Source of the DNA: Dermanyssus gallinae
Taxonomy: Eukaryota > Arthropoda > Arachnida > Mesostigmata > Dermanyssidae
Reading direction: 5' to 3'
Length of the DNA: 64,000 nt
Assembly: GCA_003439945.1 (NCBI GenBank)
Contig: QVRM01001757.1
Location: forward strand, 129,001 to 193,000
Shown: positions 61,421 through 64,000 of the stretch, in pieces
How the letters are laid out: every line of letters begins with the position of its first letter
Numbering within the stretch: the stretch's first letter is position 1
The notes under the pieces: model-generated
Told to the model about the DNA's origin: nothing
Databases searched by the model: none
What the model saw: only the letters and a program-made list of their open reading frames with translations
Translations under genes and position numbers: made by a program

Positions 61421-62419
61421 CATCATGATGATCACCACCATTCTCAACATGTTCTCGTACTCCGACTGACTGCGCAAAGATTACAGCTGGCTCGCGATCG
61501 TGCAGCCACCGCCGATCTTTTTCGTGAAAACCCAAACCAAGTAGAGAAAAAAACTCGTTCCGGAGAACGTCCCGTACCTTACGACTAGTCTAGTGTCGTC
61601 GGCTGCTGTACTCAAGCCATCAAGAGAGATTTAAGTTAACGAGCCCAACAACGACACCAACCACAACCACAACAACAACAACAACAACAACAACAAGCTT
61701 ATGAAATTACAAACATGCTATACACCCACTGCTGGTACTGAGTACAGCACAATCGGAACTTCTTGTATTTCACACACACACGCAACTAGGCTAATGTAGC
61801 TCTTATGATTAAATTGGATCATTTCATTTTATCTCTTAGATAATTAAGGACACGTAGCCAGCCTGCGGAACGAAAGAGAGCCGCAGTTGACGGAAATGTT
61901 TATGTTTTCATCTAATCATCATTAAAACCAAGTACCGCGCCAGACAAATAGTATCTGAGGAGGACGTGCCGAAGACATTAGCGGGCAAAGTACCATGAAA
62001 GGAGGTAAGTCTAACACAACCAAGTCAACAAACGAGAGTGTAGCTCCATTTGCTTCTTCCCAAAACAAAGATACCAAGACAGGCGAGATTAGCTCGCCGC
62101 CTGTACGCTGACTGCTCTCAACTGACTGACTTGGACTCAATCCAACGAGAACCATCAAAACTGTATCTACATCGTTAGAAAGGTACAATGTATCCCACAA
62201 TAATACACATATTCCAACGTATTAGGGAGTCAAACGTTGACAGAGTTGCCGGTGTTATCCTGCCTGCGCACGACATTTTCTGGAGCGCATCCCTTCTGCA
62301 TGTGAGTGAGACTTCGCCGTTGATATCGGCCTACGTTCGTATGGCTAAACCGCCGCCGAGAGAAAGTAAACGTATTTTCTCACGGCACAATTTAGGTCAT
62401 TTAGACAATTTTGTGGCTG

Positions 62420-62451
<32 letters not shown>

Positions 62452-62970
62452 CGCATGTTTCCACTAGCTCTTACGTATCGTCGTAAGATCAGTTGTTGTG
62501 GATACCGCGGCTGGTCTAGAGGTAAAACTTAATTTTCCGGGAAATACAATGATTCCCCAGAACCAAACAATGAATCTGCTGGCCAAACAGGATCTCTACG
62601 ACAAAAGAAAGCACGTCCGCAGTGTTTAAACCCAAAAAGAGAAGCATGACTGCAGTGTTTAAACCCATTACGAGAATTTTAAATGGTGTATGTCCACAAG
62701 CTGTGGAGTGTCTGAAGAGCCATTTAGTACAATTACACTACAATTAGCGTTACTTGAGCAGATGAACTAGAGTTTTATCCTGGCTTGTAAAACGCACATG
62801 ACTATGACTTTGGATAGTTTAACTGACATTATTTCACACAACTGTACGAATGTAAGGCGAGGTCAGAGATGGTTGGGATCGCCCGAGTTTAAAGTTGTAA
62901 TTCTGGACGGAGCAAAAACATCTATTCTTAGTAATCTTGCAGCTTTCCACCGTAACGAGAAGACGAGGAA
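61421..62970. other. No gene recognised
   Basis: (CAA)n at 61660-61698 and (AT)n at 62423-62451. A 114-codon plus-strand frame at 62188 (VAGVILPAHDIFWSASL) has no recognised domain and runs into the AT array. Confidence 0.5.
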
Positions 62971-62979
62971 GGGAGGGCA

Positions 62980-63770
62980 TACAAGATCAGGATAACTTAA
63001 AACGCTGGGTAACCTTTTTGTGTAAGAGGGTTCTGGGATAGACTTTGTAGTCATAAGCGAAACAAGCGATTAAAGTTATTACGACGCATATGGCCTCCCG
63101 CTTCCACGTTGATTAGGTCAGTACGCAAAATTTGTAAATATGGAGAAGGAGTTGGCTTGTACATATACTTAAACTGCCCTTTACTCTCTAAGCTCGCTAA
63201 AAGTAGTGATTATGGTAGCATAAAGGGGAAGTGCGGCTTTTCGCGGCTGTTATCGGATCTCTACCCCGGGGGTAGTGCTCCTATTGGATTGTCGGGAAAG
63301 TGTCAGCTCGTTTCTTGACAGACTTGCCCTGAACAGCCCTGGGCGGGGGTGACAGAGTTGTCTATTTAAGCGAGTTAAACGTATATGACACTGATGGCAC
63401 AGATAAAGCTCTTGAAGCTTTCAGCAACTTGCTAGTGAATGACTTCAATAGATGTTTTAACAGGTTCTGTCCGGGTAATTTACCGCAGCATCTAAAGCAA
63501 ATTTTTTTTACGAAGTTGAGGCGCCTGCGGCAGAACGTTAACAGACTTTTGGACCGTTGGCACATAAGAGCTCAGTCGCTTAGATCAAAGGCTGGTTATT
63601 ATCGCAGTTTCCTGCGCTACAGGCGTGAAATTCGTAAGGCCAAGGGTATTTCTTTCGGACGCACTTCAAGCAACTTCAGGGCGGTCCATCCAAGCTTTGT
63701 AAATGTATTAACAGTTCGTGGGTTAAATCGGTGCGACGTCTCACTACCGTGAAAGTCTGTTCTGGCCTTC
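62980..63770 (+). pseudogene. CR1-like LINE endonuclease-to-linker relic
   Basis: LDFVVISETS and GEGVGLYIY are degraded APE-endonuclease strings. Further on LVNDFNRCFNRFCPGN, KLRRLRQNVNRLLDR and GYYRSFLRYRREIRKAKG resemble the linker between endonuclease and RT (F---F---CPL, then RR-IR-AK). Several frame changes; no RT catalytic box before the window ends. Confidence 0.55.
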
Positions 63771-64000
63771 TGCTTGAGAAATCGTAACGGAACTAAACCA
63801 CCATTTTTGCGACGGTGTGATCGAGTAGTACACCATAAAGGCTTTTAGGAAAGGAAGGAAGACTTTTAGCCAGCTATAGTGGCCACCTGCACCAGACCCA
63901 CGCTGAAGATATAAAGAGTTCTAGAAGCTACAAAGACTTCCTAGAGTGTTGAGACTGCAGGACTCTCAGACATGCGCAAAAAGACGCGGCTGGACGAACC

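Noticed and set aside
62188..62532. 114-codon open frame (VAGVILPAHDIFWSASL)
   Set aside because: No recognised family, and it runs through an AT array; recorded only as part of an unrecognised stretch.

Overview
The window looks like nuclear DNA of an invertebrate animal. It has spliced GT-AG genes, long (AT)n and (CAA)n microsatellites, tRNA-derived SINEs, several non-LTR (LINE) retrotransposon families and mariner-type relics. The mix would suit an arthropod, perhaps a mite or tick, but nothing here fixes the taxon. No bacterial operon, CRISPR array, rRNA gene or intact tRNA gene was seen.

The only host gene I can support is an anoctamin (TMEM16) most like anoctamin-7. It lies on the minus strand from about 37.46 kb down to 22.55 kb. 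I placed 18 exons with matching splice phases. Together they encode about 892 residues and a stop codon; the 5' exon with the start codon was not found. Exon 6 carries one extra base that breaks the frame. Its introns hold a SINE-A copy, a SINE-C copy, a LINE-B remnant, a LINE 3' tail, a mariner transposase relic and very long AT arrays.

The left flank (0-22.5 kb) is mostly retrotransposon. It holds a CR1/L2-like LINE (5.1-7.7 kb, minus; LINE-A), a degenerate LINE with a VQRGNAAS C-terminus (9.1-11.3 kb, minus; LINE-C), and two diverged members of one further family placed head to head (12.4-14.1 kb minus and 14.1-18.2 kb plus; LINE-B). The plus-strand LINE-B keeps an ORF1 with a PHD-like zinc finger and a GDS-motif esterase-like domain. 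A 49-bp tail of LINE-A sits inside its endonuclease. From 18.2 to 22.5 kb only AT-rich sequence and microsatellites were seen.

The right flank (37.5-64 kb) is a graveyard of relics. It holds a DUF4817-type transposase relic, more LINE fragments, three SINE families, and a 1.15-kb fold-back element with arms of about 480 bp and TA target duplications (54,231-55,381), with a second diverged copy at 46 kb. It also has a 173-bp tandem duplication, large (CAA/CAG)n tracts, and a minisatellite of about 1.2 kb with a 27-bp unit (60.2-61.4 kb) that is open in several frames but probably non-coding. LINE proteins would have mobilised the SINEs in trans; the host gene is only their landing site. I saw no clearly new multi-gene system. 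The most unusual structures are the fold-back element and the minisatellite.
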